In this document: positions 8,114 through 14,698 of the stretch, one piece after another
Position numbering within the stretch: position 1 is the stretch's first letter
Layout: every line of letters begins with the position of its first letter
Assembly (NCBI GenBank): GCA_022561415.1
Contig: JADFRH010000001.1
Location: 9,294-29,636 of the forward strand
Reading direction: 5' to 3'
Length of the DNA stretch: 20,343 nucleotides
Source of the DNA: Planctomycetota bacterium
GTDB taxonomy: Bacteria; Planctomycetota; Phycisphaerae; UBA1845
The notes under the pieces: generated by a model
The model's database searches: none
Seen by the model: the letters and a program-made list of their open reading frames with translations, nothing else
What the model was told of the DNA's origin: nothing
Translations under genes and position numbers: made by a program

Positions 8114-8569
8114 TTACAACGCCTCGAGACGCTCGGCGTGTTCGATGCACTCGTCGGCCATTTCCTTGAGGAACGGGCGGAGCGAGGCCTCCGTGGTGAT
8201 GGCATGGAGGGTGTTGTAGAGGCGTCCGGTCAGACGCTCCGTCTCGCAAATCATGTCGAGGGCTCGCGCGTAGGATTCGGGGTCGGATGCGTCCAACATG
8301 CGCGGGCCGACGATGACGAGTTCCTTGTCTTCGGGCGTGAGGACGAAGTCGGCACCGGGATAGTGCTTACGCATCAGCTCTTCCACGCGCTGGTGATGAC
8401 CCTGTTCCTCCTCGGCCATCTCGATAAAGACAGCGCGAGTCTGAGGGGACGACGTCTTCTCGACCAACGTCCGATAGCGATAGGCGGCGACGGACTCGCC
8501 GTACGACGCCAGGGCGAACGCCTTCGCCTCGGACATCTCGCGAACCTTGCTCTCGAAGTCTACTGTCAT
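8114..8569 (-). CDS. Ferritin-like diiron-domain protein
   Basis: 151 aa. It is an all-helical, acidic protein with the spacing of a rubrerythrin/ferritin-like diiron domain: Glu25 in ASYGESVAAYRY, E-E-E-x-x-H-H at 53-59 (MAEEEQGHH), a second pair starting at Glu109/Glu111 (ICETERLTGRLY), and ECIEH with His144. This pattern is known for oxidant-protective or iron-handling proteins. No C-terminal rubredoxin Cys motif is present, so it is not a classical rubrerythrin. I chose the ATG at 8569 because a promoter whose -10 ends 7-8 nt upstream would make it leaderless; an in-frame ATG at 8578 would overlap that -10 box. It converges with nadE and is divergent from the lipoprotein gene. Confidence 0.8.
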   Translation of the reverse strand: MTVDFESKVREMSEAKAFALASYGESVAAYRYRTLVEKTSSPQTRAVFIEMAEEEQGHHQRVEELMRKHYPGADFVLTPEDKELVIVGPRMLDASDPESYARALDMICETERLTGRLYNTLHAITTEASLRPFLKEMADECIEHAERLEAL

Positions 8570-8576
8570 GGCGGGC

Positions 8577-8605
8577 ATACTACGGCGGCGACCCGCCGCG
8601 GGCAA
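8577..8605 (-). promoter_or_regulatory. Promoter of the ferritin-like gene, predicted leaderless
   Basis: On the minus strand TTGCCC (8600-8605) and TAGTAT (8577-8582) are 17 bp apart. The expected transcription start, about 7 nt after the -10 box, falls at or next to the ATG (8569), leaving no room for a Shine-Dalgarno. Confidence 0.5.
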
Positions 8606-8684
8606 GCTCGTGCCCGAGGAAGGGTCGACCTACCCGGCTCGGCAACAATCGCTCGGTTTCGCGTCACCGGCGCGTCGCGATACC

Positions 8685-8714
8685 TTGACCGAGGCTGTCG
8701 TGGAGCGGTATACT
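8685..8714 (+). promoter_or_regulatory. Sigma70-type promoter of the lipoprotein gene
   Basis: TTGACC (8685-8690) and TATACT (8709-8714) are separated by 18 bp, a close match to the consensus. The predicted start near 8721 gives a leader of about 14 nt, with a GGAGA just upstream of the ATG at 8735. It is the best promoter match in the window. Confidence 0.6.
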
Positions 8715-8734
8715 GTGTGGAGAACGATCTGCCC

Positions 8735-9556
8735 ATGGAGCGCCGCATACCAAGCCGCACATTGCTTCTGCTACTCGGTGCCACCGTTTCGGTCGGGGGG
8801 TGCGCAAGGGGTAGTGAAGAGTTATTAGTAAAGAGTGAAAAGCCACCACAACTTTTCGCTAACCACTCCTCACTGGGAATTGTCTACCTCGCGTTCGATC
8901 TGGTCAGCGCCGAGTTCACGGTAGATGGCGTACGGCACTCGCGCAAGGTCTGGAACCACGTCGACGAGCGGCGCATCGAACCCGATGTTTCGGCCCGCCT
9001 GGCGCGCAACGGGCTGCGTGTCGGTGTGGCGTCCGCAGATGCGTGGCCCATTCTGCAGGCGATCTTCGATGCGGCAGAGGCGGAGGTCCAGCGATGGCAG
9101 GTTGTCGCGCAGGGGACCGATCCGCTGATCCTTCCGATGGCACCCATCCACCCGGGCGAATCGATTTTCACCTATGGACCCGGTGGGCGATTGGTGGGCA
9201 AGACCTTTGATCGCGGTGACAAACTTATCATCGTCGACTACAGTTTCCGTCCCGAGCTGGGTCCGGCGACGGAACTCCTGCTCGGTTTCGAGGTTCGCCG
9301 CGTCCGAGATGAACTGACCTGGCAGAAACGCGGGCACCGGATCGAACAGCGCGTGGCCGTGGACCGGCACGTGTTCGATCAACTCGAAGTGCGCGTCACC
9401 GTCCGGACCAACGAATTCCTCGTGCTCGGGGTTACCGACCTCGTGGGGAACGAGTATCTCGTGGGAGGCCGATTTCTGAGTTCGTCAGCCGGCGGTCGGC
9501 GACGCGAGAAGTTGTTTTGCATCACGCCCGTGCCGATACAAACGTCGAACCGGTAA
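8735..9556 (+). CDS. Lipoprotein of unknown function
   Basis: 273 aa. The N-terminus is a lipoprotein signal: a basic start (MERRIPSR), hydrophobic core LLLLLGATVSV, and lipobox VGGC with Cys23. I do not recognise the family. The mature part is mixed alpha/beta with no catalytic motif. Its C-terminal half (about 190-255) contains EVRV-TNEFLVLG-VGNEYLVGGRF, which reads like a small beta-sandwich or secretin-like fold; that is a weak impression. Residues about 27-47, straight after the lipid anchor, are encoded by a hairpin repeat whose second copy lies at 9590-9663, so the native protein was probably shorter. The stop codon is inside another repeat (AACCGGTAA). It has its own promoter and a GGAGA ribosome-binding site. 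Confidence 0.75.
   Translation: MERRIPSRTLLLLLGATVSVGGCARGSEELLVKSEKPPQLFANHSSLGIVYLAFDLVSAEFTVDGVRHSRKVWNHVDERRIEPDVSARLARNGLRVGVASADAWPILQAIFDAAEAEVQRWQVVAQGTDPLILPMAPIHPGESIFTYGPGGRLVGKTFDRGDKLIIVDYSFRPELGPATELLLGFEVRRVRDELTWQKRGHRIEQRVAVDRHVFDQLEVRVTVRTNEFLVLGVTDLVGNEYLVGGRFLSSSAGGRRREKLFCITPVPIQTSNR
8813..8874. repeat. Hairpin repeat B1 inside the lipoprotein gene
   Basis: 39 bp (8814-8852) match the reverse complement of 9623-9661 at 35 of 39 positions. The element folds: GTGAAGAG (8814-8821) opposes CTCCTCAC (8866-8873), and TGAAAAG (8836-8842) faces CTTTTCG around a CCACCACAA loop. It is translated in frame as about 21 residues (SEELLVKSEKPPQ and following). Confidence 0.7.
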
Positions 9557-9581
9557 AACCGGTCGAACCGACTTGCCGGGC
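9547..9581. repeat. Family D repeat carrying the lipoprotein stop codon
   Basis: AACCGGTAAAACCGGTCG is followed by AACCGACTTGCCGGG. AAC CGG TAA ends the lipoprotein. The reverse complement resembles the nadE insert at 7141-7197. Confidence 0.55.
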
Positions 9582-9589
9582 CAAAAAAC

Positions 9590-9663
9590 GGAGAGTGAAG
9601 AGTCGTGAGTGAAGAGTGAATCGTTGTGGTGGCTCTTCACCCTTCAGTAATAACTCTTCACAA
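9590..9663. repeat. Hairpin repeat B2 between the lipoprotein and histidine kinase genes
   Basis: Inverted copy of B1. GTGAAGAG occurs twice on the left arm (9595-9602 and 9609-9616) and CTCTTCAC twice on the right (9633-9640 and 9654-9661), enclosing a GTTGTGGTGG centre, so the element can form a long imperfect hairpin. It fills most of the 139 bp between the two genes and may act as a terminator or an mRNA structure. Confidence 0.7.
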
Positions 9664-9695
9664 ACCTTGTTTTGATGGAGTATAGGGCATAAGAC

Positions 9696-10898
9696 ATGCT
9701 CGATACGAACAGCGAGACATACTACCGGCAGCTCTGCGAGCATCTCGGTGTGGCCGTCATCGCCACCGATCTTGATCTGAACATTCGAACCTGGAACGCC
9801 GCTGCAGCGCGGACGTTCGGTGCGGCGGCCGACCGCATGATCGGCACGCCGCTCGTTCAGGTCATCCCGCAGGAGCGCCGGCGCATCGCCGAACGCATGT
9901 TGCGGCGGGCGATCCGGACCGGGGAGACCATTCAACTGGAGTTTGAGCACCGTGACGCTCGCGGTCGGCGACGCGAACTTGCCGGAACCATCTCCGCGGT
10001 CGTGTGTGGCACCGGCGCCTGTATCGGGGCGTCGATCTGCATCCGTGACATCACCCGCCGGATCGAGCTTCAGGGTGAGGTTCACGAGAGTCGCAAGATG
10101 GTGGCACTCGGTGAGATGGCCGGTGCCATCGCTCATCACTTCAATAACATTCTCGGCGGCGTCATTATGAGTATCGATTACGCCGCGACCAGTGACGATC
10201 CGTTGGTGCGAAGTCGCGTGTTCGAGCAGGTCGGCGAGTCGCTGCAACGCGCAACGTCGCTGGTGGGGGGGTTGTTGGCGTTTGCCCAGGGCGATCACCG
10301 GCAGACCGGTCTTGCCGGTTCCGTCGGTCGCTCCAACCAGCAAGCTGGCTCTGCAAGTGAGACGGGCGACCTGTCCGAGGTGCTCGCGGAAGTCGCGGAC
10401 GGCATCCGGCGGGACATTGTGGACCAGCAAGCCCCGGCGCGCCGGGGTCGAGCGATCGACTTTGAGTTCATCGCGGGGGAACTCCCGGCCGTGCCGGTCG
10501 CGAGCGGCCCGCTGCTGACGATTCTTCAGAACATTTCACGAAACGCGATCGAGGCCATGCCCGATGGCGGGAAACTCCGTATGGAAGTCTCGCTCGGCAC
10601 GGACTCAGTGATGATCGTCATTTCGGATACCGGATGTGGGCTCGACGACATGGCCAAGTCCCGCATGTTCGAACCGTTTTGGACGACCAAGGGTGAGCCG
10701 GCCGGTCAGCAAGCCTTGGCGCGCCGGGGTCGAAAAGCCGACTCCGCTGCCGGCGGCTCTGCCGGTGAGGCGATGGGGCTGGGTTTGGCGATTGCGCATG
10801 GGCTGACCCGGATGATAGGCGGTTCGATCTCCGTGCAATCCAAAAAGGGCGAAGGCGCGAGCTTCCGCATCACCCTCCCCATCGGCGATGGTGCGTGA
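9696..10898 (+). CDS. PAS-domain sensor histidine kinase (NtrB-like), orphan
   Basis: 400 aa, no membrane segment, so probably cytosolic. It has a PAS domain (about 10-125), a HisKA dimerisation domain with phospho-acceptor His147 in GAIAHHFNNIL, and a HATPase domain: N-box Asn283 (ISRNAIEA), G1 DTGCG (311-315), F-box FEPFWTTK (325-332), G2 GLGLA (361-365). The acidic residue normally next to the phospho-His (HEFNN or HDFNN) is a second His. Three segments look inserted and are coded by repeats: about 201-221 in the linker, 243-253, and 334-358 in the ATP lid between the F-box and G2. The frame stays open throughout. No response regulator is adjacent, so the partner and signal are unknown. 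The ATG at 9696 has purine-rich upstream sequence (GGAG at about 9676). Confidence 0.88.
   Translation: MLDTNSETYYRQLCEHLGVAVIATDLDLNIRTWNAAAARTFGAAADRMIGTPLVQVIPQERRRIAERMLRRAIRTGETIQLEFEHRDARGRRRELAGTISAVVCGTGACIGASICIRDITRRIELQGEVHESRKMVALGEMAGAIAHHFNNILGGVIMSIDYAATSDDPLVRSRVFEQVGESLQRATSLVGGLLAFAQGDHRQTGLAGSVGRSNQQAGSASETGDLSEVLAEVADGIRRDIVDQQAPARRGRAIDFEFIAGELPAVPVASGPLLTILQNISRNAIEAMPDGGKLRMEVSLGTDSVMIVISDTGCGLDDMAKSRMFEPFWTTKGEPAGQQALARRGRKADSAAGGSAGEAMGLGLAIAHGLTRMIGGSISVQSKKGEGASFRITLPIGDGA
10297..10358. repeat. Family D-like repeat in the kinase linker
   Basis: ACCGGCAGACCGGTCTTGCC is followed by GGTTCCGTCGG and CAGCAAGCTGGCTCTGCAAG. It contains the short inverted pairs ACCGG/CCGGT and CAGC/GCTG. 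It encodes residues about 201-221, a Gly/Ser/Gln-rich run between HisKA and the ATPase domain. Confidence 0.5.
10424..10452. repeat. Family C palindromic repeat, second copy (kinase)
   Basis: The perfect palindrome CCCCGGCGCGCCGGGG (10432-10447) is preceded by CAGCAAG and followed by TCGA. It encodes QQAPARRGR. It shares 25 of 27 bp with the third copy 281 bp further on in the same gene. Confidence 0.65.
10696..10770. repeat. Family C/D composite repeat in the kinase ATP lid
   Basis: CAGCAAGCCTTGGCGCGCC and GGGGTCGA (10707-10733) are followed by GCTGCCGGCGG and CTCTGCCGGT. The segment encodes residues about 334-358, which separate the F-box (FEPFWTTK) from MGLGLAIAHG. In family members this gap is usually only a few residues. 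Confidence 0.6.
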
Positions 10899-10937
10899 CG
10901 GGCGTTTGACGCCTGCGGGAATCCCTTGCCGCGACTT

Positions 10938-11064
10938 GCAGGAAAGGACTCCTGCGGGAATGGGGGACGAGATAGGAATCTCGTCCCAGCGGTGATGTTC
11001 AGCATGTGGGACCGACTTTCCAGTCGGTCATTTTGCGCGCAAGAGAAGCCAGTGACAGACTGGC
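10938..11064. terminator. Cluster of four perfect stem-loops between convergent genes
   Basis: Four separate perfect hairpins lie in 127 bp: GCAGGA/TCCTGC (10938-10955), GGGACGAGAT/ATCTCGTCCC with a 4-nt loop (10964-10987), GACCGACT/AGTCGGTC with a 4-nt loop (11010-11029), and GCCAGT/ACTGGC (11048-11064). A TTGCGCGCAA palindrome lies at 11033-11042. Only short T runs follow. The position between the 3' ends of the kinase (+) and nif3-like (-) genes suggests a bidirectional terminator or mRNA-end protector, but a repeat-element origin is equally possible. A direct repeat CCTGCGGGAAT occurs at 10912-10922 and 10951-10961. Confidence 0.55.
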
Positions 11065-11102
11065 AAGTCCGTTCCGCAGACTTCTTCAACGGACCGCCGC
11101 AA

Positions 11103-12251
11103 CTATGCGGTTCGAAATGGGTCGTGGTCGGCGTTGCTGACTTCGATGGCGATTCCGGGGAGCCGCTTGCGGAGGCGGGCGGTGAGAGGGGCGAGCACCG
11201 GGCGCTCGCTGGCCCAGTGACCCAGGGCGATGGCCGTGCAACCGACGCGGTCGATCGTCAACGCATCGTGATGGCGGATTTCGCCCGTTACGATGCAATC
11301 ATTCGGTGCAAGCGGAATCCTAAACGGAAGTGAGCCGGCCGCTCCTGCCACGATGACTACCCGACTTACCTCGCGGTCGTTAAGGCCTATGGTCTGCACG
11401 CACGCCGCCTGCGTTGAGCGCTTCAAGCGCTTGGCCAGGCGCGTCAGCGTTGTAGGCCTTGACAGCTCACCGACCCGGCCGATGCCACGCACGGGTTTCG
11501 GTTTCAGCGGATAGATATCGAACGCCGGTTCGTCGTAGGGGTTGGCGCGGGTCATCGCGCTGACCACCTGGGGCAGTCGTTTCGTGGGGACGATCGTCTC
11601 CAGCCGAATTTCGTCGATCTGTTCGAGCCGGCCACGCTTGCCGATCGTGGGCTGGGTTGACGTGCCGCCGAGAAACGTGCCGCGGCCGGCAAGACGGTAA
11701 CTGCAATGGCTGTAGTTTCCGATGTGACCGGCCCCGGACTCGAACATCGCGCTTGCGACCGCTTCGACATGCTCCTTTGGAACGAATACGACCAGCTTGC
11801 ATTTATCCACGCCGGGCTCGTCGACGTATTCCAAGGGTTCCGTCTCCTTGCATCCGCACAGCTCCGCGATGACGTCGTTTGTTCCACAGTCGGCCGCGTC
11901 GAGTGCGGTATGCATGGAATAGATCGCGATCCCGTGTTTGATGCACCGGTAGACAACGGCATCGGTTCCGTGGCTGTCGGCGCGAAGACGCGCGACGGGC
12001 TTGAAGAGCGGCGGGTGATAGGCCATGACGACGTCAGCCTTTTTCTTGATCGCTTCATCCACGACGTCCGGCGTCAGGTCGATGCAGGTGAGCACGCGAC
12101 GGACTCTGGCCGACGGGTCACCGACGAGAAGCCCGACATTGTCCCACTCCTGAGCCAGACCGCACGGTGCGATCGCTTCCATCGCGTCGCACACGTCGGC
12201 CACCCGGCAAGCTGGGTCGGCCACTCTCGCCTGCGGTCGTACCTTACTCAT
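11103..12251 (-). CDS. Nif3/DUF34 family dinuclear-metal protein with central PII-like domain
   Basis: 382 aa. The fold halves carry the metal ligands: HPPLF (His79), HTALD (His114, Asp118) in the N-terminal part, GEIRHHDA (about 323-330) and GHWASERP (His345, Glu349) in the C-terminal part. A PII/CutA-like insert spans about 150-250, as in the long YqfO-type members. The family binds two metal ions; its biochemical role is unsettled, and the common label GTP cyclohydrolase type 2 is poorly supported. The ATG at 12251 is chosen because a strong GGAGGGAG lies 7 nt upstream. The start overlaps the pabC stop by 8 bp (ATGAGTAA), so translation is probably coupled. It is third in an operon with pabB and pabC. 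Confidence 0.88.
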   Translation of the reverse strand: MSKVRPQARVADPACRVADVCDAMEAIAPCGLAQEWDNVGLLVGDPSARVRRVLTCIDLTPDVVDEAIKKKADVVMAYHPPLFKPVARLRADSHGTDAVVYRCIKHGIAIYSMHTALDAADCGTNDVIAELCGCKETEPLEYVDEPGVDKCKLVVFVPKEHVEAVASAMFESGAGHIGNYSHCSYRLAGRGTFLGGTSTQPTIGKRGRLEQIDEIRLETIVPTKRLPQVVSAMTRANPYDEPAFDIYPLKPKPVRGIGRVGELSRPTTLTRLAKRLKRSTQAACVQTIGLNDREVSRVVIVAGAAGSLPFRIPLAPNDCIVTGEIRHHDALTIDRVGCTAIALGHWASERPVLAPLTARLRKRLPGIAIEVSNADHDPFRTA

Positions 12252-13110
12252 GAGCACACTCCCTCCGAACCAGCGATCTGTATTCATCCAGCAGCCTTTT
12301 CGCGATGGGTCCGACCCGACCCTCCCCAATATCATGACGCTCGACCCGCGCGACCGGCATGATCTGCATGATCGAGTTGGTCAGCAGAACCTCGTCGGCG
12401 TCGAGAAGATCGTCAACGGTCAGTGGGCATTCCCGCGCTTCGATGTCGGTGCGATTTGCGATCTCCAGCACGGCGGATCGGGTGATACCGGGTAGGATTG
12501 GCAACTCGAGCGGTGGTGTCTTGAGCACGCCCTTGGTGACGACAAAAACGTTGCTTATGCAACCTTCGGCGAGCTGGTTTTCCGTGGTGAACCAGATGGC
12601 CTCGACGCAGCGGGCCTGCTGCGCGTCGCGAAGCCCCAGCAGACGCGGCAGGTAGGCCGTCGTCTTGTGTCCGGCAATCGGATCACTGGGCGAGACGCGA
12701 TACCGGCAGATGACCACGCCGACGCCCTTCTCGTAGAGCTCGGCCGGATAGGAGGTCAGGTCGGCCGTCGTGAGGCAGACGGTCGGCGCCGCTTTTTCGG
12801 TCTGAGGTTCCGTCTTCAATTGCCCGGCCGACACCGTCAGGCGAAGTCGGGCCTTGGTTAAACCGTTCCGTGTGAGCAGCCTGGAAACGTCATCCGCCGT
12901 CGGAAGCGCTTCCCGCTCGATGGGAACCAGGATGGTCTCGGCCGAGCGTCGCAGCCGCTCAATGTGCGACTCCAGCCGAAAGACTCGGCCATTCTCCGCC
13001 CGCATCGTCTCGAACAGACCGGCGCCATGCAGCCAGCCACCGTCGTGAATGCTCAGCGAGGCATCCGACGCGTCGACAAACTCCTTGTTGAAATACACGG
13101 TCGTGGTCAC
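12244..13110 (-). CDS. pabC: Aminodeoxychorismate lyase (class IV PLP aminotransferase family)
   Basis: 288 aa. Fold-type IV PLP enzyme: the catalytic lysine is Lys149 in GHKTTAYLP, and ENQLAEGCISNVF (Glu182) is the family cofactor-site motif. Such proteins are either branched-chain/D-amino-acid aminotransferases or the lyase that converts aminodeoxychorismate to p-aminobenzoate plus pyruvate. Overlap with pabB favours the lyase. The start is a GTG at 13110 whose GTGA overlaps the pabB stop by 4 bp; no ATG near it is plausible and the reading begins normally (TTTVYFNKEF). Its 3' end holds the ribosome-binding site of the nif3-like gene. Confidence 0.82.
   Translation of the reverse strand: MTTTVYFNKEFVDASDASLSIHDGGWLHGAGLFETMRAENGRVFRLESHIERLRRSAETILVPIEREALPTADDVSRLLTRNGLTKARLRLTVSAGQLKTEPQTEKAAPTVCLTTADLTSYPAELYEKGVGVVICRYRVSPSDPIAGHKTTAYLPRLLGLRDAQQARCVEAIWFTTENQLAEGCISNVFVVTKGVLKTPPLELPILPGITRSAVLEIANRTDIEARECPLTVDDLLDADEVLLTNSIMQIMPVARVERHDIGEGRVGPIAKRLLDEYRSLVRRECAHE
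12259..12266 (-). promoter_or_regulatory. Strong Shine-Dalgarno of the nif3-like gene
   Basis: GGAGGGAG on the minus strand, 7 nt before the ATG at 12251 and inside the pabC coding sequence. It decides between this start and in-frame upstream ATGs (12287 and 12335). Confidence 0.7.
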
Positions 13111-14594
13111 GCGAGTTTCAAGGTTTCAAGGTGTTGACGTTTCGATGTTTCGACTTTTTGACGTGTCTTCTCGCATCCGACCGCTTGGAGCATCGCGGAC
13201 GCCTTGGCCATGACCTCGTCGTGCTCGTCCTCCGCGCGGCTGTCGGCCACGATCGCGCCGCCGGCGTGAATGTGAACGGTGTTGCCGGTCTGAACCATGG
13301 TTCGGATCGCGACGTTCAGGGTCATCGAACCATCGAGCCCGATGTGTCCGATGGTGCCGCAGTACGCCCCCCTCGGCGTCGGTTCGAGTTCATCGATGAT
13401 CTGCATGGCGCGGATCTTCGGCACGCCGGTGATCGAACCGCCGGGAAACGTGGCCTCGAGCAATTCAAGCCAACCATATCGCGCGTCGACTTCGCCTTCG
13501 ATGGTGGCGACGCGATGATAGACCGTGGGGTGCTCCTCGATCTCGCCGGCATTTATCACACGGACACTGCCGTACTTGCAGACGCGGCCAAGATCATTGC
13601 GCAGCAGGTCGACGATCATGTTGAGTTCGGCCCGGTCCTTCTCGCTCTCAATGAGTTCGCGTCGATAGGCGGAGTCGACCACCGGATCACCGATTCGCGG
13701 GCGCGTTCCCTTGATCGGTCGGGTCACGACCCGTCCATCGCGGAGGTCGAGAAATAGTTCGGGAGAGCAAGAGATCACGGCCATGGGGGTTGACGCACCC
13801 GCAAGCGGAGTCCACTGAAGAAACGCGGCGTGGGACGACGGACTGATCCGACGGAGCCGGGTGTAAATGTCGGCGGGAGATTGCTCGGTTCGAACCGTAA
13901 AGCGCTGCGACAGGTTGACCTGATAGATGTCGCCCCCCTCGATGTAGCGCTTGGCGCGCGCGACCTTCTCGAGGTAGGACGCGTAGGACATGTTCCGCAA
14001 GAAGTCGGTGGCGGTCGGTGTTCCCTGCGCCGTAATGCGCCTTGATTCCTTGGCGTTCAGGAGCCTCCGCCGAAGCGCGGCAATGCGAGACTTGACCGTG
14101 GCTCGCTCAGCTGCGATGGGCGATCCGCGAGGCCATTCCACGGCGCAGACGTACCATTGGTCGCAGGCGTGATCGTAGACGGCTGCCGCGTCGTAGAGGC
14201 CGAACCGAGCCAGAGGTTCCACCGAGCGGGGGTCGGTTGCGTATAGTGCGGCAAGCGTCGGCTCAATCGCCAGGCCGGCCTCGTACGCGAAATACCCGAT
14301 CCAGCCCACGCCGGGGTTGATCGCACCGGCGAAGGAGGCGACCGGAGGGGCGTCTTGCATGTACGCCCTGAGCGTCCTTCCCGCCCATTGGGAGTGTTCC
14401 CGCGTGATTTCCATGACGCGTGCCGGGTCACAGGCCAGGATCGTAAAACGGCTGTAAGGCCTTCCAGGCAAAGAACTTTCGAGAATCGCTGGCTGCTCGG
14501 CCCGGCAGAATTCGGCCACGGCGGTCGTTACGGAAACGGCCTGGTCGACGGGCTCGGCAATGACATTCGCATATCGTGGATCTGCCGCTCGCAT
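13107..14594 (-). CDS. pabB: Aminodeoxychorismate synthase component I
   Basis: 495 aa. With a glutamine amidotransferase partner (PabA, not in this window) it turns chorismate into aminodeoxychorismate for folate synthesis. The chorismate-binding domain is clear: DIYQVNLSQRF (222-232), PIKGTRPR (293-300), SEKDRAELNMIVDLLRNDLG (317-336), GGSITGVPKIRAM (385-397). Lys295 in PIKGT is the nucleophile that separates PabB from TrpE, which has Ala there; the pabC neighbour agrees. The ATG at 14594 is chosen because a promoter -10 box ends 6 nt upstream, making the mRNA leaderless; upstream in-frame sequence is not family-like. The C-terminal ~20 residues show an 8-residue period (KTRQKVET, SKRQHLET) created by a DNA octamer array. 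Confidence 0.9.
   Translation of the reverse strand: MRAADPRYANVIAEPVDQAVSVTTAVAEFCRAEQPAILESSLPGRPYSRFTILACDPARVMEITREHSQWAGRTLRAYMQDAPPVASFAGAINPGVGWIGYFAYEAGLAIEPTLAALYATDPRSVEPLARFGLYDAAAVYDHACDQWYVCAVEWPRGSPIAAERATVKSRIAALRRRLLNAKESRRITAQGTPTATDFLRNMSYASYLEKVARAKRYIEGGDIYQVNLSQRFTVRTEQSPADIYTRLRRISPSSHAAFLQWTPLAGASTPMAVISCSPELFLDLRDGRVVTRPIKGTRPRIGDPVVDSAYRRELIESEKDRAELNMIVDLLRNDLGRVCKYGSVRVINAGEIEEHPTVYHRVATIEGEVDARYGWLELLEATFPGGSITGVPKIRAMQIIDELEPTPRGAYCGTIGHIGLDGSMTLNVAIRTMVQTGNTVHIHAGGAIVADSRAEDEHDEVMAKASAMLQAVGCEKTRQKVETSKRQHLETLKLA
13116..13163. repeat. Degenerate octanucleotide array A2 at the pabB 3' end
   Basis: Six consecutive 8-mers: TTTCAAGG, TTTCAAGG, TGTTGACG, TTTCGATG, TTTCGACT, TTTTGACG, then TGTC. 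It is entirely inside the pabB coding sequence and is translated on the minus strand as an octapeptide-periodic tail. It ends in TTTTTGACGTGTC, nearly the same end as array A3 (TTTTGACGTGTC). Confidence 0.75.
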
Positions 14595-14600
14595 GGCGTA

Positions 14601-14629
14601 AGTATATCGCCGCGCGAGCCCGCCGTCAG
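14601..14629 (-). promoter_or_regulatory. pabB-pabC-nif3 operon promoter, predicted leaderless
   Basis: On the minus strand CTGACG (14624-14629) and TATACT (14601-14606) are 17 bp apart. Six nucleotides separate the -10 box from the ATG at 14594, so the A of ATG is the expected first transcribed base. Confidence 0.55.
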
Positions 14630-14663
14630 ATGCGACGGGGTGAGGGTTTGCGGGGTTCCCGAG

Positions 14664-14692
14664 TTGACCCCGCCGTGGTCCATGGGTAGATT
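14664..14692 (+). promoter_or_regulatory. Promoter of the SH3-domain gene and gpsA
   Basis: TTGACC (14664-14669) and TAGATT (14687-14692) are separated by 17 bp. The predicted start is near 14699, where a stem-loop begins. Confidence 0.45.
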
Positions 14693-14698
14693 TCACAG

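Noticed and set aside
8813..9663. Insertion sequence ends around the lipoprotein gene
   Set aside because: No transposase is encoded between the inverted copies and no target duplication is evident, so it is listed as a repeat pair and not as an IS.
13107..14594. Anthranilate synthase component I (trpE) as identity of this gene
   Set aside because: The PIKGT motif has the PabB lysine in place of the TrpE alanine, and pabC is coupled downstream.
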